The notes beneath the pieces are model-generated. The model worked only from the letters and a program-made list of their open reading frames with translations, made no database searches and was not told where the DNA came from. From the NCBI RefSeq assembly GCF_014648695.1, contig NZ_BMRP01000021.1:1-64000 (forward strand): a stretch of DNA of 64,000 nucleotides, read 5' to 3'. The position numbers and the translations under genes were made by a program. This stretch comes from Streptomyces albospinus. GTDB lineage: Bacteria > Actinomycetota > Actinomycetes > Streptomycetales > Streptomycetaceae. Below, in pieces: positions 26,183 to 35,400 of the stretch (the first letter of the stretch is position 1; each line of letters begins with the position of its first letter).

Positions 26183-27165
26183 CGGAAACCGCCTCCTGCT
26201 GTTGCTGGCTCTCGCCCTGCTGGCTCTTCGTCGTCGGCTGGGTTGCCGGAGTCCAGTCTGACGCACGCCACCGACACTCGGTGCGGCTCGGGGTCAAGTC
26301 GGCTCGACCGGTGCCGGGCGCTCCGGAGGCGAGTTGTGCACAGGCCCCGTTTCCGAGCGAATTCCCCGGTAGATATCCGTGGTCGTAGTAGTAGGGCCTG
26401 TGGAAACCGTGGACAACTGCCTTTGTGCAGGTCAGCGCGGATTTTTTGTCCACTGCCCCTGTGGGTGGCAACCGTGGATAAGCGGCCTCTTCTGTGGACC
26501 GCCCGAAGTTCTGCACACCCGATGCACAGGGCAGGGCTACTTCTCCCCAGTGCCGTCCCCAGGTTTACCCACGTTCCCCACAGCCCAACCCACCACCTTG
26601 GTGTGACCGCTTTCACTCGGCGTGGTGAGGCCGGGTGTTGCGTTGCCGAACAGTGGACAGGGGTGTGGAGAAGCTGAGGATCACTGGGGACAACCACGGC
26701 TCACCTGTGGGTTGACGGTGGACAAGCTGCCCCCAGCCCTGTGGACGAAATCTCTGTCCACAACCTGTGGATCACGGTTGGCCACAATTCCACACGCTGC
26801 TGACCTTGCCCGATGGCCCGTCAGAACACCGGCCTGTGGATCCCACAGGGATAACTTTCCTCTCCCCAGGGTGTGGACGGAAGATTCTCGCCCAATCTGT
26901 GGAGAGAGGCCGTGACCAGGCCCGGAATCGAACAGAGACGGCGCGCTCCACAGGTTCGGGACGGTGCCGGACGGTGCCGGACGGTCCCAAAACCGGCTCG
27001 GAGCGCTCGCCCGCGGCCATCACGAGGAGCCCACCAGGACCTCGTCGGAGCCTCACGACCGCCGAGGCTCCGCAGCACGTCGTCCCGTACGACGAAGGGC
27101 GCCCCGGGAACCGGTCCCGGAGCGCCCTGGGCGCGCCTGTGGCGGCCGGCGGCGAGGGCCGCCCG
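26183..27165. other. oriC: chromosomal replication origin oriC
   Basis: 983-bp non-coding region between dnaN and dnaA. Between about 26400 and 26906 I count roughly 18 DnaA-box-like 9-mers in both orientations with 7-8 of 9 matches to TTRTCCACA. Examples: cgtggacaa 26408, ttgtccact 26446, cgtggataa 26473, tgtggagaa 26664, tggggacaa 26685, ggtggacaa 26717, tgtggacga 26740, ctgtccaca 26754, tgtggatca 26766, ttggccaca 26778. Many imperfect boxes in a dnaN-dnaA spacer is the known Streptomyces origin design. I found no perfect box here. A T6 run at 26442-26447 touches one box. Confidence 0.93.
27046..27128 (-). terminator. two hairpins downstream of dnaA
   Basis: Stem agggcgccccggga/tcccggagcgccct with one mismatch at 27096-27128, and a second, cggagcctc/gaggctccg, at 27046-27072. 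Both follow the dnaA stop and would keep dnaA transcription out of the DnaA-box array. Confidence 0.65.
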
Positions 27166-29076
27166 TCAGCCGTTCTTGATGCGGTTGGTCAGCTCGGTGA
27201 CCTGGTTGTAGATGGAGCGCCGCTCGGCCATCAGCGCGCGGATCTTGCGATCGGCGTGCATCACGGTCGTGTGGTCGCGCCCGCCGAACTGCGCGCCGAT
27301 CTTCGGCAGCGAGAGGTCGGTCAGCTCCCGGCACAGGTACATCGCGATCTGGCGGGCCGTCACCAGCACCCGGCTGCGCGAGGAGCCGCACAGGTCGTCG
27401 ATGGTCAGCCCGAAGTAGTCGGCGGTCGACGCCATGATCGCCGTCGCGGTGATCTCCGGCGCAGCGTCCTCGCCCCCGGGAATCAGGTCCTTCAGGACGA
27501 TCTCGGTGAGTCCGAGGTCCACCGGTTGCCGGTTCAGCGAGGCGAACGCGGTGACCCGGATCAGCGCGCCCTCCAGTTCGCGGATGTTGCGCGAGATCCG
27601 GGAGGCGATGAACTCCAGCACCTCCGGCGGGGCGTTGAGCTGTTCCTGCACCGCCTTCTTGCGGAGAATCGCGATCCGGGTCTCCAGCTCGGGCGGCTGG
27701 ACGTCGGTGATCAGACCCCACTCGAAGCGGTTGCGCAGCCGGTCCTCCAGGGTGACCAGCTGCTTGGGCGGCCGGTCACTGGAGAGCACGATCTGCTTGT
27801 TCGCGTTGTGCAGCGTGTTGAAGGTGTGGAAGAACTCCTCCTGCGTCGACTCCTTGCTCGCCAGGAACTGGATGTCGTCGACGAGCAGGATGTCCATGTC
27901 CCGGTAGCGCTTGCGGAACGCGTCCGCCTTGCCGTCGCGGATGGAGTTGATGAACTCGTTGGTGAACTCCTCCGAGCTCACATAGCGCACCCGGGTGCCG
28001 GGATACAGGCTGCGCGCGTAGTGCCCGATGGCGTGCAGCAGGTGGGTCTTGCCCAGCCCCGACTCCCCGTAGATGAACAGCGGGTTGTACGCCTTGGCCG
28101 GCGCCTCGGCGACCGCGACCGCCGCGGCGTGCGCGAAGCGGTTGGACGCGCCGATGACGAAGGTGTCGAAGAGGTACTTCGGGTTCAGCCGCGCGGTCGG
28201 CTCCCCGGGGCCGGTCGCCGGCGCGGGCTGCGCGGCGAGCGGGCCGGGCGCGCCACTGGGCGCGGGCAGGGGGCCGCCGGGGCCGCCCGGCCGGCCGTTG
28301 GGACCGGGCGGCGGGAGCTCGGAGTGATCACGGCGCTGCTGGTCATAAGGGGAGCGCGGACCGTCGCCGTGCCGCGGCGGCCCGCTGCGGTCGGGCGCCT
28401 GCGCGCGGTAGTCGTTCTGGTGCTGCTGGTGCTGCTGGTGCTGCTGGAGGTGCGGCGGCTGCGGGGAGGGGTACGGCTCGCGCCACTGCTCCGCGGACGG
28501 GTCGCGGTCGGGGTAGCCGCTGAGGTGCTGCTGCTGCCAGCCGTACTCCTCGCGTGGACCGACCGCGTCGATGGCGGAGTGCTGCGGCCAGGCCCCGGGC
28601 TCGTGCCGGGGCTGCGGGTAATCGGGATACGCGGGGCGGACCGACGGCAGGTCGTCGCCCTGGTGCCCGTAGCCCCGGCGGGTCTCGTGCCGCCCGTCGT
28701 AGCCGTCGTACGCATCGTGCTGCGGCTGCTGGTGCTGGTGCGGCTGCTGGTGTTGCGGCTGCTGCGGCGCGGGGGGCGCGGACTGCTGGGCCGGAGGCTC
28801 CTCGGAGGAGTCGTCGACGGTGATCGCGATCCGGATCGACCGGCCGCACTCATGGCTGAGCGCTTCCCCGATCAGCGGTGCCAGCCGGCCTTCGAGGACG
28901 CCCTTGGCGAATTCGTTGGGCACGGCGAGCAGCGCGGTGTCGGCGACCAGCGCCAGCGGCTGGGTGCGCTTGAGCCAGTCCTGGTCCTTGGGCTTGAGGC
29001 CGTCGGCCTCGGCCCGGAGCAGATGATCGAGTACGCGTGGCCACACTGCGGCAAGATCGGCAGGTACATCAGCCAC
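27166..29076 (-). CDS. dnaA: chromosomal replication initiator protein DnaA
   Basis: 636-residue AAA+ initiator. Domain I (MADVPADLAAVWPRVLDHLL) starts from a GTG. Domain II (about 105-295) is long, acidic and rich in Gln/His/Pro, typical for Streptomyces. Domain III carries Walker A GESGLGKTHLL, Walker B DILLVDDIQF and the FFHTFNTL sensor region. Domain IV shows the DNA-binding signature KIGAQFGGRDHTTVMHADRKI. A perfect DnaA box lies 106 bp upstream of the start, which fits autoregulation. It is transcribed toward oriC. Confidence 0.98.
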   Translation of the reverse strand: MADVPADLAAVWPRVLDHLLRAEADGLKPKDQDWLKRTQPLALVADTALLAVPNEFAKGVLEGRLAPLIGEALSHECGRSIRIAITVDDSSEEPPAQQSAPPAPQQPQHQQPHQHQQPQHDAYDGYDGRHETRRGYGHQGDDLPSVRPAYPDYPQPRHEPGAWPQHSAIDAVGPREEYGWQQQHLSGYPDRDPSAEQWREPYPSPQPPHLQQHQQHQQHQNDYRAQAPDRSGPPRHGDGPRSPYDQQRRDHSELPPPGPNGRPGGPGGPLPAPSGAPGPLAAQPAPATGPGEPTARLNPKYLFDTFVIGASNRFAHAAAVAVAEAPAKAYNPLFIYGESGLGKTHLLHAIGHYARSLYPGTRVRYVSSEEFTNEFINSIRDGKADAFRKRYRDMDILLVDDIQFLASKESTQEEFFHTFNTLHNANKQIVLSSDRPPKQLVTLEDRLRNRFEWGLITDVQPPELETRIAILRKKAVQEQLNAPPEVLEFIASRISRNIRELEGALIRVTAFASLNRQPVDLGLTEIVLKDLIPGGEDAAPEITATAIMASTADYFGLTIDDLCGSSRSRVLVTARQIAMYLCRELTDLSLPKIGAQFGGRDHTTVMHADRKIRALMAERRSIYNQVTELTNRIKNG

Positions 29077-29451
29077 AGGGCACGCTCTCTCACAGTCCCA
29101 CGAATGTGTGATTCTCAGGACGGGCGGGAAGGAATCGGAGTTCAGTCACGGTAGTCAGGGCGGGCCTGGGGATTCAAGTTGTTGTCCACAGGCTGTGCAT
29201 AGTGTGTCCTGGCGAGGGGCGTCCGCGCTGCCATAGAGCCGGTTTGACCGGATGGCGTAGCCGCGCGTACCGTGACCAGGTCGAGTTGTCGATGGCTGCT
29301 GCCGCCTGCCTCCGATGGGCAAAGATCGCGCTCCAGTGATCGTGTAGCGGTGCACTTAGGCGTTGCGAGCTACTCGTGGGCGCACGGTGACAGCCAGTCG
29401 ACGCCCCACATCTGTCTCGCCAGAGACAACAAGGATTCCTGGAGCCCCCGA
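29077..29451. other. dnaA-rpmH divergent promoter region
   Basis: 375-bp spacer between divergent dnaA and rpmH. It must hold promoters for both. The clear element is one perfect DnaA box at 29182-29190. I found no further gene or strong hairpin. Confidence 0.6.
29182..29190 (+). promoter_or_regulatory. perfect DnaA box upstream of dnaA
   Basis: ttgtccaca, 9 of 9 matches, in the dnaA promoter region. Autorepression of dnaA through such a box is established for Streptomyces. Confidence 0.8.
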
Positions 29452-29589
29452 GTGAGCAAGCGCACCTTCCAGCCGAACAACCGCCGTCGTGCGAAGACCC
29501 ACGGCTTCCGCCTGCGCATGCGGACCCGTGCCGGCCGCGCGATCCTCGCGTCCCGCCGTGGCAAGGGTCGCGCCCGCCTGTCTGCCTGA
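29452..29589 (+). CDS. rpmH: 50S ribosomal protein L34
   Basis: 45-residue basic protein MSKRTFQPNNRRRAKTHGFR… ending RARLSA, from a GTG at 29452 with ggag upstream. Its size and sequence match L34 throughout. It is followed by rnpA after 24 bp, the near-universal bacterial order. Confidence 0.98.
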   Translation: MSKRTFQPNNRRRAKTHGFRLRMRTRAGRAILASRRGKGRARLSA

Positions 29590-29613
29590 GCAGCCTGACC
29601 CTAGGTCCATGAC

Positions 29614-30072
29614 GTGCTGCCTACCGAGCATCGGCTGAGGCGGCGCGAGGACTTTGCGACCGCGGTACGCCGGGGACGCAGGGCCGGGCGCCCGCTCCTT
29701 GTCGTTCATTTTCGTAGCGGTGCAACGGACCCGCACGCAGCGGGGGAATGCGTTCCCCCGGCGCGTGCGGGTTTCGTCGTCAGCAAGGCCGTTGGCATCG
29801 CCGTCGTTCGCAACAAGGTCAAGCGGAGGCTTCGCCATCTCATGCGCTACCGGCTGGACCGGCTGCCCGCCGGTAGCCTGGTTGTCGTACGGGCCCTGCC
29901 CGGCGCGGGTGACGCGGATCACGACCAGCTGGCCCGCGACCTGGACGCCGCGCTCGCGCGGCTGCTGGGAGAGGTGCCGAAAGGTGGCAATCCCCCGGGA
30001 GCTGTGACCGACGGCGGCTCCGCCGCGGGCCCCCGGAACCCCGGACGGGACCCGGGAGGGAGCGCACAGTGA
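29614..30072 (+). CDS. rnpA: ribonuclease P protein component
   Basis: 152 residues from a GTG. The basic protein subunit assists the RNase P RNA in maturing tRNA 5' ends. The N-terminus LPTEHRLRRREDFATAVRRG and the motif VVSKAVGIAVVRNKVKRRLRH are characteristic. It has a Gly/Pro-rich C-terminal tail longer than in E. coli. Its TGA overlaps the GTG of yidD by 4 bp. Confidence 0.96.
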   Translation: MLPTEHRLRRREDFATAVRRGRRAGRPLLVVHFRSGATDPHAAGECVPPARAGFVVSKAVGIAVVRNKVKRRLRHLMRYRLDRLPAGSLVVVRALPGAGDADHDQLARDLDAALARLLGEVPKGGNPPGAVTDGGSAAGPRNPGRDPGGSAQ

Positions 30073-30386
30073 AGTACCCGCTGCTGCTTTTGATCAAGAT
30101 TTACCAGTGGACCATCAGCCCCCTGCTGGGGCCGGTCTGCAAGTACTACCCGTCGTGCTCGCACTATGGCTATACGGCCATCGACCGGCACGGCGCGGTG
30201 AAAGGGACTGCGCTCACGGCCTGGCGCATCCTGCGGTGCAACCCGTGGTCGCTCGGTGGCGTCGACCACGTCCCTCCCCGGAAGCGTCCGGTTTGGCATC
30301 AGCGGCTGAGGAGCCGCCTGGGCGGGCCCACCGTCCCTGAGCCTGTCGCCCAGCCCGAGACTCAGCCCAACGCCCAAGGAGCCTGA
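30069..30386 (+). CDS. yidD: membrane protein insertion efficiency factor YidD
   Basis: 105 residues. The signature YQWTISPLLGPVCKYYPSCSHYGYTAIDRHG, broken here for length as YQWTISPLLGP then CKYYPSCSHYG, is intact, as is CNPWSLGGVDHVP. A short amphipathic N-terminus binds the membrane. It supports YidC-dependent insertion and is coupled to rnpA by a 4-bp overlap, with yidC 3 bp downstream. Confidence 0.95.
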   Translation: MKYPLLLLIKIYQWTISPLLGPVCKYYPSCSHYGYTAIDRHGAVKGTALTAWRILRCNPWSLGGVDHVPPRKRPVWHQRLRSRLGGPTVPEPVAQPETQPNAQGA

Positions 30387-30389
30387 TTC

Positions 30390-31529
30390 GTGGACACGAT
30401 CCTCGGTCCTCTCTATTACGCAGTTTCCTGGATCATCGTCCAGTTCCACTCGTTCTACAGCCTCGTCTTTGACCGGGACAGTGGAGCTGCGTGGGGTCTG
30501 TCCATCGTTTCGCTGGTGGTGCTGATCCGTGTCTGCCTGATCCCGCTCTTCGTGAAGCAGATCAAGTCGACGCGGAACATGCAGGCGCTCCAGCCGAAGA
30601 TGAAGGCGATCCAGGAGCGCTACAAGAGCGACAAGCAGCGCCAGTCCGAAGAGATGATGAAGCTCTACAAGGAGACGGGCACCAACCCGCTCTCGAGCTG
30701 TCTCCCGATTCTGGCCCAGTCGCCGTTCTTCATCTCGCTGTACCAGGTTCTCAGCCACATCGCCCAGAACAAGACGGTCGGCTTCATCGACCCGACGCTG
30801 CTGGCGAGCGCGCAGAAGGCGCACATCTTCGGTGCCCCGCTCGCGGCGAAGTTCATGGACAGCGCGGCGAAGATCCAGAGCCTCGGCGCTTCGGTGACCG
30901 ACGTCCGTGTCGTCACGATCATCATGATCGTCCTGATGTCGGCGTCGCAGTTCTACACCCAGCGCCAGCTGATGACCAAGAACGTCGACCTCACGGTGAA
31001 GACGCCGTTCATGCAGCAGCAGAAGATGCTGATGTACGTCTTCCCGGTCATGTTCGCCGTCTTCGGTATCAACTTCCCCGTCGGTGTGCTCGTCTACTGG
31101 CTGACCACCAACGTGTGGACCATGGGTCAGCAGATGTTCGTCATCCGCCGTAACCCCACCCCGGGCAGCAAGGCGTTCACCGAGCGCCAGGAGCGGCTGC
31201 GCGCCGCGGGCAAGCTCGTCGAGAGCCCCGCCGAGATCGAGGCGAAGCAGGCCGCCGAGGAGGCCCGCCAGAACCGCCAGCAGCCCAAGCGTCAGACGAA
31301 GGCCAAGCGGCAGTCCGGCACGGGTGCGCCGACGGGTGGCGCGCAGAACCGTACGCGTGCCGGCTCGGCGTCGGGTGGTACGGCGGCCGGCTCCTCGAAG
31401 GCGTCCGCGCAGGACGGTGAGGGGACCGGCGAGACGCCCGCCAAGGGCGGCTCCGCCTCCGGATCCCGTACCGCCAAGTCCGGGCAGCGCAAGGGCCAGC
31501 AGCGCCCCAAGCACCCGTCCAAGAAGTAA
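30390..31529 (+). CDS. yidC: membrane protein insertase YidC
   Basis: 379-residue insertase with the five core membrane segments: about residues 10-30, 33-55, 95-120, 170-190 and 215-245. The conserved arginine lies in VVLIRVCLIPLF, within the substrate groove. A cytoplasmic coiled region around KMKAIQERYKSDKQRQSEEM matches the family. The C-terminal ~120 residues are a basic, low-complexity tail (QPKRQTKAKRQSG…KHPSKK) that may contact the ribosome. It lacks the large periplasmic domain of Gram-negative YidC. Confidence 0.95.
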   Translation: MDTILGPLYYAVSWIIVQFHSFYSLVFDRDSGAAWGLSIVSLVVLIRVCLIPLFVKQIKSTRNMQALQPKMKAIQERYKSDKQRQSEEMMKLYKETGTNPLSSCLPILAQSPFFISLYQVLSHIAQNKTVGFIDPTLLASAQKAHIFGAPLAAKFMDSAAKIQSLGASVTDVRVVTIIMIVLMSASQFYTQRQLMTKNVDLTVKTPFMQQQKMLMYVFPVMFAVFGINFPVGVLVYWLTTNVWTMGQQMFVIRRNPTPGSKAFTERQERLRAAGKLVESPAEIEAKQAAEEARQNRQQPKRQTKAKRQSGTGAPTGGAQNRTRAGSASGGTAAGSSKASAQDGEGTGETPAKGGSASGSRTAKSGQRKGQQRPKHPSKK

Positions 31530-31543
31530 GAAGGAGTCCTTAC

Positions 31544-32050
31544 GTGACGGACACGACCCCTGCCGCCAAGGGCACCGACACCCTGACCCGCCTGGAGCAG
31601 GAAGGCGAGATCGCGGCCGACTACCTGGAAGGTCTGCTGGACATCGCGGACCTCGACGGTGACATCGACATGGATGTCGAGGCGGACCGCGCCGCGGTGT
31701 CGATCATCAGCGACTCGACCAGCCGCGATCTCCAGAAGCTGGTGGGACGGGACGGCGAGGTGCTGGAGGCGCTCCAGGAGCTGACGCGGCTGGCAGTGCA
31801 CCGCGAGACCGGTGACCGCAGCCGTCTGATGCTGGACATCGCTGGCTTCCGGGCGCGTAAGCGCGAGGAGCTCACCAAGATCGGCGCGAACGCGGCGGCG
31901 GAGGCCAAGAGCACGGGGCAGCCGGTGAAGCTGGACCCGATGACGCCGTTCGAGCGCAAGGTCGTGCATGACGCGGTGGCCGCGGCCGGACTGCGGAGCG
32001 AGTCCGAGGGCGAGGAGCCGCAGCGCTGCGTGGTTGTCCTCCCGGCCTGA
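31544..32050 (+). CDS. jag: R3H/KH RNA-binding protein Jag (KhpB)
   Basis: 168 residues from a GTG. An acidic N-terminus precedes a KH domain (VSIISDSTSRDLQKLVGRDG with the G-x-x-G loop as LVGRDGEVL). An R3H domain follows, seen in FRARKREELTKIGANAAAEA. The family binds RNA and affects cell-wall growth in Gram-positives. It lies 14 bp after yidC, so co-transcribed. A terminator hairpin follows. Confidence 0.92.
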   Translation: MTDTTPAAKGTDTLTRLEQEGEIAADYLEGLLDIADLDGDIDMDVEADRAAVSIISDSTSRDLQKLVGRDGEVLEALQELTRLAVHRETGDRSRLMLDIAGFRARKREELTKIGANAAAEAKSTGQPVKLDPMTPFERKVVHDAVAAAGLRSESEGEEPQRCVVVLPA

Positions 32051-32071
32051 TCGCTTCGCGCTCAGTCTTTC

Positions 32072-32104
32072 TTTGGCCCCGTCTGCTCGCAGGCGGGGCC
32101 AAAA
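32072..32104 (+). terminator. hairpin after jag
   Basis: tttggccccg and cggggccaaa arms around a short loop, followed by an A/T-rich stretch. It may end the rpmH-jag transcript, although rsmG begins 79 bp on. Confidence 0.65.
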
Positions 32105-32182
32105 GTTGTCAGCCTTCTGTGTGTCCCCGGGAACAGCCCGGGGACCCGGCAGGAAAAGCAGTCCAGAGGAAGGGCGGTTCCC

Positions 32183-32908
32183 GTGACGGAGGCAGCAGCG
32201 GAGCTCCCTCCCGCGCCGAAAGCGGCGCAGGAGGTATTCGGCGAGCGCTTTCCTGAGGCCGTACGGTACGGCGAACTGCTCGCCGACGCGGGTGTGAAGC
32301 GCGGACTGATCGGCCCACGCGAGGTTCCGAGGCTGTGGGAGCGGCACCTGCTGAACTGCGCGGTGCTCTCCGAGGTCGTTCCCGAGGGCGTCTCGGTCTG
32401 CGATGTGGGCTCGGGGGCCGGCCTGCCCGGTATCCCGCTGGCCCTGGTGCGACCGGACCTGAAGATCACGCTCCTGGAGCCACTGCTGCGGCGGACGAAC
32501 TTCCTTCAGGAAGTGGTCGAGCTGCTCGGGCTGGACCATGTCACGGTCGTCCGGGGCCGGGCCGAAGAGGTCATGGGCAAGCTTCCGCAGGTGCATGTGG
32601 TGACCGCGCGGGCGGTCGCGCCGCTGGATCGGCTGGCCGGCTGGGGTGTTCCGCTGCTGCGTCCGTACGGCGAGATGCTGGCGCTCAAGGGCGACACCGC
32701 GGAGGAGGAGCTCAAGGCGGCCCGTGCGGCGCTGAGCAAGCTTGGTGTGGTCGAGACCTCGGTCGTGCAGGTGGGCGAGGGCGTGGTGGATCCGCCGTCG
32801 ACCGTGGTGCGGGTCAAGGTGGGCGAGAGCCCCGGCGGGGTGCGCTTCGCCGCGAAGAGGGCGAAGGCGGCGCGTGTCAGCCGTGGGGCGAGGGGCCGCC
32901 GGCGCTGA
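32183..32908 (+). CDS. rsmG: 16S rRNA (guanine527-N7)-methyltransferase
   Basis: 241 residues from a GTG. SAM-dependent methylation of G527 in 16S rRNA; loss gives low-level streptomycin resistance in several bacteria. The SAM-binding loop VCDVGSGAGLPGIPLA is at about residues 71-86. The flanking WERHLLNCAVLSEV and VVRGRAEEV, and TARAVAPLDRLAGW, are family-typical. A basic tail ends RGARGRRR. It precedes parA by 306 bp. Confidence 0.96.
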   Translation: MTEAAAELPPAPKAAQEVFGERFPEAVRYGELLADAGVKRGLIGPREVPRLWERHLLNCAVLSEVVPEGVSVCDVGSGAGLPGIPLALVRPDLKITLLEPLLRRTNFLQEVVELLGLDHVTVVRGRAEEVMGKLPQVHVVTARAVAPLDRLAGWGVPLLRPYGEMLALKGDTAEEELKAARAALSKLGVVETSVVQVGEGVVDPPSTVVRVKVGESPGGVRFAAKRAKAARVSRGARGRRR

Positions 32909-33214
32909 TGCCCTGACGCCGGAGAGGTCCCGGCCGGCTGCAATGCGGTGGGCGCGGCTATCCGCGAAATAGCGGATAGGGCGAATTCCGCAAGCGCCAT
33001 AAAAAGCCACAAGACGGAGTGTCGCGACTTAATCGGACGCGGCGCTGGCATCGTGTTTCACGTGAAACGTCGTTCTCTGCTGCAAGGGATCATCGGCCGT
33101 GGTCGTGCGGCTGCCGCGCCGCACGACCGGAAACCCGCAAGGGTCACGAAAGTATCCACAGATGTGGATTCATCCACAGGAGAACGGACCTCACTGGTTC
33201 ACGGTGCCGAAAGC
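32909..33214. other. parA leader region
   Basis: 306 bp between rsmG and parA. It holds one parS at 33055 and three near-match DnaA boxes: gtatccaca 33152, tgtggattc 33164 and tcatccaca 33170. The parA frame is open across it but the encoded residues do not look like ParA. Confidence 0.6.
33055..33068. promoter_or_regulatory. parS: parS site upstream of parA
   Basis: Perfect gtttcacgtgaaac, 147 bp before the chosen parA start. A position that could let ParB influence its own operon; that effect is inference. Confidence 0.95.
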
Positions 33215-34285
33215 ATGGCAGGCTCTGACCATTGCGAGCCTGATGTCGAGGAGAGTGAATCCTTGCGGTCCGACGCCAACATCGCGGGACCGATGACCGA
33301 TCCGGTCCCCGGTCCCCGTAGCGAGTCGTTCGGGGACGACGTTTCACGTGAAACGCCGCCCCCGATGGACAACACCCCGATCGGTCGTGCAGCTCAGCTG
33401 GCGGTAGAGGCAATTGGCCGCGGGGGTGAGGCGCTGCCCCGACCTGAACAGACCCGGGTCATGGTGGTCGCCAACCAGAAGGGTGGGGTCGGTAAGACCA
33501 CCACCACGGTGAACCTGGCGGCCTCACTGGCGCTGCACGGGGCCCGGGTTCTGGTCATAGACCTCGACCCCCAGGGCAACGCATCGACGGCTCTGGGTAT
33601 CGACCACCACGCCGAAGTGCCGTCCATCTACGACGTGCTGGTCGAGAGCAAGCCACTCTCGGACGTGGTGCAGCCGGTGGTGGAAGTGGAGGGCCTCTTC
33701 TGCGCCCCCGCCACAATCGATCTGGCCGGCGCCGAGATCGAGCTGGTGTCACTGGTCGCGCGCGAGAGCCGGCTGGACCGTGCCATCAAGGCGTATGAGC
33801 AGCCGCTGGACTACATCCTCATCGACTGTCCGCCCTCGCTCGGCCTGCTGACCGTGAACGCTCTGGTCGCCGGCGCCGAGGTCCTGATCCCGATTCAGTG
33901 CGAGTACTACGCGCTGGAGGGCCTGGGGCAGCTGCTGCGGAACGTCGATCTGGTGCGAGGGCATCTCAACCCCAAGCTCCACGTCTCGACGATTCTGCTC
34001 ACGATGTACGACGGACGTACCCGGCTCGCGTCGCAGGTCGCCGATGAGGTGCGCAGCCACTTCGGCAGCGAGGTGCTCCGTACGAGCATCCCCCGATCGG
34101 TGCGCATCTCCGAGGCACCCAGTTACGGGCAGACGGTGCTCACCTATGACCCGGGATCCAGTGGCGCGCTCTCGTATCTCGAAGCGGCCAGAGAGATCGC
34201 GTTGCGTGGCGCTCCGCAGACCGGGGGCCAGGGCCTGAGTGTGAACTATGAAGCACAGCACAGCATCTCGGAGGGGACTCAGTGA
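33215..34285 (+). CDS. parA: chromosome partitioning ATPase ParA
   Basis: 356-residue Walker-type ATPase that drives segregation and, in Streptomyces, organises ParB complexes from the hyphal tip. Start is the ATG at 33215 (MAGSDHCEPDVEESESL), which matches my memory of Streptomyces ParA; the frame extends upstream without a family-like sequence. The deviant Walker A KGGVGKTTT, VIDLDPQGNAS and YILIDCPPSLG are intact. The N-terminal ~70 residues are disordered and contain a parS site read as DDVSRETPPP. parB overlaps the end by 4 bp. Confidence 0.95.
   Translation: MAGSDHCEPDVEESESLRSDANIAGPMTDPVPGPRSESFGDDVSRETPPPMDNTPIGRAAQLAVEAIGRGGEALPRPEQTRVMVVANQKGGVGKTTTTVNLAASLALHGARVLVIDLDPQGNASTALGIDHHAEVPSIYDVLVESKPLSDVVQPVVEVEGLFCAPATIDLAGAEIELVSLVARESRLDRAIKAYEQPLDYILIDCPPSLGLLTVNALVAGAEVLIPIQCEYYALEGLGQLLRNVDLVRGHLNPKLHVSTILLTMYDGRTRLASQVADEVRSHFGSEVLRTSIPRSVRISEAPSYGQTVLTYDPGSSGALSYLEAAREIALRGAPQTGGQGLSVNYEAQHSISEGTQ
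33341..33354. promoter_or_regulatory. parS: parS site inside parA
   Basis: Perfect site in the codons for V-S-R-E-T near residue 45 of ParA. Confidence 0.95.
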
Positions 34286-35382
34286 GCGAACGACGTAGAG
34301 GGCTGGGCCGTGGGCTCGGTGCGCTGATCCCCGCGGCACCGCAGAGCACGGACCATGCCGGGCCCGCGGTGGGACGAGGAGCGACGTCACCGTCGTCCGT
34401 ACCGGTTCTGGCCCCGGATCGAGGAGTAGCGGCTGCCAAGGTCGCTTCGCTGCCGACGCCCGGTGTTTCACGTGAAACAGGGGCACCGGACGAGGCGGAG
34501 AAGACCGCGGAGTCTGTGTCAGAGGTAGCTGGTGCCCACTTCGCAGAGGTGCCGCTGGACGCGATCCGGCCGAACCCGCGGCAGCCGCGTGAGGTCTTCG
34601 ACGAGGATGCTCTCGCCGAACTGGTCACCTCCATCAAGGAGGTAGGGCTGCTCCAGCCGGTGGTGGTTCGTCAGACGGCGCCCGGAAGCTACGAGCTCAT
34701 CATGGGCGAGCGGCGCTGGCGGGCATCCCGTGAGGCCGGGCTGGACAAGATTCCCGCCATCGTGCGGGCCACGGACGACGAGCGGCTGCTGCTCGATGCG
34801 CTTCTGGAGAATCTGCACCGGGCTCAGCTCAACCCGCTGGAAGAGGCCGCCGCCTACGACCAGTTGCTGAAGGACTTCAAGTGCACGCATGACGAGCTGG
34901 CCGACCGGATCGGACGTTCGCGTCCGCAGGTCTCCAACACGCTGCGGCTGCTGAAGCTGTCGCCGGCCGTGCAGAAGCGGCTCGCGGCAGGGGTGCTCTC
35001 CGCGGGACATGCTCGTGCCCTGCTGTCTCTGGAGGACTCGGAAGAGCAGGACCAGCTCGCGCGCCGGATCGTGGCGGAGGGGCTGTCGGTCCGCTCGGTC
35101 GAGGAGATCGTGACGCTCATGGGCTCGGACCCGAAGGGCGCGAGCAAGGCGAAGGGGCCGCGGGCAGGCGCCCGGGTGTCTCCCGCGCTCACCGGTCTTG
35201 CCTCTCGGCTGTCCGATCGCTTCGAGACCCGAGTGAAGGTCGACCTCGGCCAGAAGAAGGGAAAGATCGTCGTCGAGTTTGCCTCGATGGACGATCTGGA
35301 GCGGATCCTCGGCACCCTCGCCCCCGGTGAGGGACCGGTACTGGGAAAGTCGCTGTCCGAGGAGAGCGACGAAGAAGAGTGA
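34282..35382 (+). CDS. parB: chromosome partitioning protein ParB
   Basis: 366-residue CTP-dependent clamp that loads on parS and spreads. The N-terminal ParB/Srx domain shows IRPNPRQPREVFDEDALAEL and the GERRWRAS CTP-binding motif. The helix-turn-helix DELADRIGRSRPQVSNTLRLL reads parS. The C-terminal dimer domain ends SDEEE. Start is a GTG in a 4-bp overlap with the parA stop, so the two are coupled. Its own coding sequence carries a parS site. Confidence 0.97.
   Translation: MSERRRGLGRGLGALIPAAPQSTDHAGPAVGRGATSPSSVPVLAPDRGVAAAKVASLPTPGVSRETGAPDEAEKTAESVSEVAGAHFAEVPLDAIRPNPRQPREVFDEDALAELVTSIKEVGLLQPVVVRQTAPGSYELIMGERRWRASREAGLDKIPAIVRATDDERLLLDALLENLHRAQLNPLEEAAAYDQLLKDFKCTHDELADRIGRSRPQVSNTLRLLKLSPAVQKRLAAGVLSAGHARALLSLEDSEEQDQLARRIVAEGLSVRSVEEIVTLMGSDPKGASKAKGPRAGARVSPALTGLASRLSDRFETRVKVDLGQKKGKIVVEFASMDDLERILGTLAPGEGPVLGKSLSEESDEEE
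34465..34478. promoter_or_regulatory. parS: parS site inside parB
   Basis: Perfect site read as G-V-S-R-E-T-G in the disordered N-terminus of ParB, near residue 62. Confidence 0.95.
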
Positions 35383-35400
35383 GCTGATCCGTTCGGCTCC

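Noticed and set aside
28200..28800. Repeats in dnaA domain II as a tandem-repeat or CRISPR signal
   Set aside because: They are codon repeats for Gln/His/Pro in a disordered linker, normal for Streptomyces DnaA, with no spacer structure.
32948..33214. N-terminal extension of ParA
   Set aside because: The frame is open, but the residues do not resemble ParA and include a parS and DnaA-like boxes; the ATG at 33215 fits the family.
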